Positions 62,951 to 64,000 of a DNA stretch of 64,000 nt are shown in pieces. Source of the stretch: Marinobacterium lacunae (GTDB lineage: Bacteria > Pseudomonadota > Gammaproteobacteria > Pseudomonadales > Balneatricaceae). The stretch's first letter is position 1; each line of letters begins with the position of its first letter. A model generated the notes under the pieces. It ran no database searches. It was not told the DNA's origin and worked only from the letters and a program-made list of their open reading frames with translations. The stretch covers positions 248,001-312,000 of the forward strand of contig NZ_JMQN01000013.1 in NCBI RefSeq assembly GCF_000705555.1, written 5' to 3'. A program made the translations under genes and the position numbers.

Positions 62951-63000
62951 CATAGCTAAAAATCGATAATATCTATGCTATAAATAGTCATTTATCTATG
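62951..63000. promoter_or_regulatory. Probable LysR operator between SbtA-like unit and LysR gene
   Basis: ATAGC (62952-62956) and GCTAT (62977-62981) form a dyad, and TATCTATG occurs at 62970-62977 and 62993-63000, 23 bp apart. All lie in an AT-rich stretch just upstream of the LysR ribosome site. Confidence 0.5.
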
Positions 63001-63012
63001 TTGGAGGCAGCG

Positions 63013-63939
63013 ATGGCGCGTCTGCATGCACGCGTGGGTACCATCAGGCAGTTGGAGATTCTGCTCGCGGTCTATCGCAACGGATCGATTACCAAAGCGT
63101 CGAAACAGCTGCATCTGACCCAGCCCACCGTATCCGGCCAGCTCAAGAAACTCGCTGACGATGTCGGCGTACCGCTCTATGAGCAGATCGGCCGACGGTT
63201 GATGTTTACCGAAGCGGGGCTTGAGCTGATCAAGGGCGCGCGGGAGGTCATGGACAGTTTCGACCGTCTTGAGATGAAACTGGCCGACCTACAGGGATTA
63301 AAGGCCGGTACTTTGAAAATGGCCGTGGTGACCACCTCGAAATACCTGATACCGCATTTTCTCGGCGAGTTCGTGAAGGCCTACCCGGCTATCGATATCG
63401 TGTTGAAAGTGGCCAACCGTCAACAGATCATCGAGCAGCTGGAGAGGGCCGAGTACGACTTTTACGTGTTCAGTCATCCGCCCTCGAATTTCGAGCTGGA
63501 TGTTATTCCACTGGCAGCCAACCCTCTGGTACCTATCGCCGCGGAATCGCACCCGCTGGCCCGGCAGAGAAAAATCCCCTTCGAGCAGTTCGCCCGGGAG
63601 CCGTTTCTGATTCGGGAGATGGGGTCAGGCACACGCCATGCCATCGAACAGCATCTGAAGAACGCTGGACTGGATCTCAATGTTCGCATGACAATAGAGA
63701 GCAACGAGGCGATCAAGCACTGCGTCATGTCGGAACTCGGCGTATCCATCCTGTCGCGGCACACACTCGCTCTGGGCGGCAGCGAGGGTTTGAAGGAGCT
63801 CGATGTGGAGCATCTGCCAATCCGCTCCCAATGGTATCTTGCACGTCTGGCAGGCAAGGAGATGTCGGTTATTGCCAGCACCTTCCTCGATTATGTGCAG
63901 GCGCAGAAGGACCGCTTATCCACTCTGTTGTTACCCTAG
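63013..63939 (+). CDS. CbbR/CmpR-like LysR regulator
   Basis: A 308-residue LTTR: HTH with ITKASKQLHLTQPTVSGQLKKLADDVG, then an effector domain with LKAGTLKMAVVTTSKYL and NFELDVIPLAANPLV. The sequence is closest in pattern to CbbR/CmpR, regulators of carbon fixation and bicarbonate uptake that sense metabolites such as RuBP or 2-phosphoglycolate. Divergence from an SbtA-like gene fits that. I chose ATG at 63013 because GGAGG lies five bases upstream; the ATG at 62998 sits inside the operator repeat. Confidence 0.88.
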   Translation: MARLHARVGTIRQLEILLAVYRNGSITKASKQLHLTQPTVSGQLKKLADDVGVPLYEQIGRRLMFTEAGLELIKGAREVMDSFDRLEMKLADLQGLKAGTLKMAVVTTSKYLIPHFLGEFVKAYPAIDIVLKVANRQQIIEQLERAEYDFYVFSHPPSNFELDVIPLAANPLVPIAAESHPLARQRKIPFEQFAREPFLIREMGSGTRHAIEQHLKNAGLDLNVRMTIESNEAIKHCVMSELGVSILSRHTLALGGSEGLKELDVEHLPIRSQWYLARLAGKEMSVIASTFLDYVQAQKDRLSTLLLP

Positions 63940-64000
63940 GGGCAGAGGTTCCTGTAAAGACGATGCATTCCATGTCGACACCCCGTGCCCTCAGGGGTGC
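63940..64000. other. End of window, no recognised feature
   Basis: Sixty bases after the LysR gene with no start, stem or promoter I can support. Confidence 0.5.

Overview
The window is chromosomal DNA of a GC-rich, free-living, respiring gammaproteobacterium. Gene content (malate synthase G, glutathione-dependent formaldehyde oxidation, aerobic-type cobalamin genes with bluB, many c-di-GMP proteins, MscK-type channel, DbpA, SrkA, TrkAH) and the Pseudomonas-like order of the cobalamin operon suggest an Oceanospirillales/Pseudomonadales relative, Marinobacterium or Nitrincola-like. That placement is inference. I see no rRNA, tRNA, CRISPR array, insertion sequence or prophage; the window is ordinary chromosome with dense regulation.

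Layout. 1-8.1 kb: a 5'-truncated lipid A phosphoethanolamine transferase, a DUF2927 lipo/periplasmic protein coupled to an FAH-family hydrolase, an MFS exporter divergent from its LysR regulator, ppnP, serA and an alpha/beta hydrolase. 8.2-14 kb: a large MscK-type mechanosensitive channel and glcB behind a 350-bp, repeat-rich AT-rich regulatory region. 14-26.7 kb is a signalling block: a PAS-GGDEF-EAL protein, a soluble multi-PAS NarL-type two-component pair, an OmpR-family (PmrA/QseB-like) two-component pair, a secreted tandem DUF1566 protein, a membrane diguanylate cyclase and a pepSY-cytochrome b561 pair. TTAA repeats with exact 11-bp period occur both before the OmpR-type regulator gene and before pepSY/diguanylate cyclase, which suggests one regulon.

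26.8-28.7 kb: RNase Z and a class II sirtuin. 28.7-40.4 kb: one minus-strand cobalamin operon, led by a sigma70-like promoter and a cobalamin riboswitch: btuB, a BtuM-like B12 transporter, cobO, cobB, bluB, cbiB, cobD, cobQ, cobU, cobT, cobC, cobS. Nine of ten junctions from btuM to cobS are 4-base stop/start overlaps. It covers uptake, adenosylation, late amidation, lower-ligand synthesis and nucleotide loop assembly, but not corrin ring construction.

40.5-50.5 kb: a LysR gene divergent from frmA-frmB, a Prx5-type peroxiredoxin, a 3D-domain protein, an EF-Tu-type prolyl hydroxylase, cytochrome c', dbpA, a yegP-like gene, a YjgR ATPase and srkA. 50.6-55.6 kb: trkA-trkH followed by a KdpD-like kinase lacking the usual cytoplasmic KdpD/Usp half, and a KdpE-like regulator; a KdpE-type direct repeat lies upstream of trkA. 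55.7-64 kb: a DnaJ-related protein, an HD-GYP protein with a large insertion divergent from an EAL protein with an N-terminal cysteine cluster, an SMR-like membrane protein, a RIO kinase, and an SbtA-like bicarbonate transporter family gene with a previously easy-to-miss 57-residue membrane protein, divergent from a CbbR-like LysR regulator.
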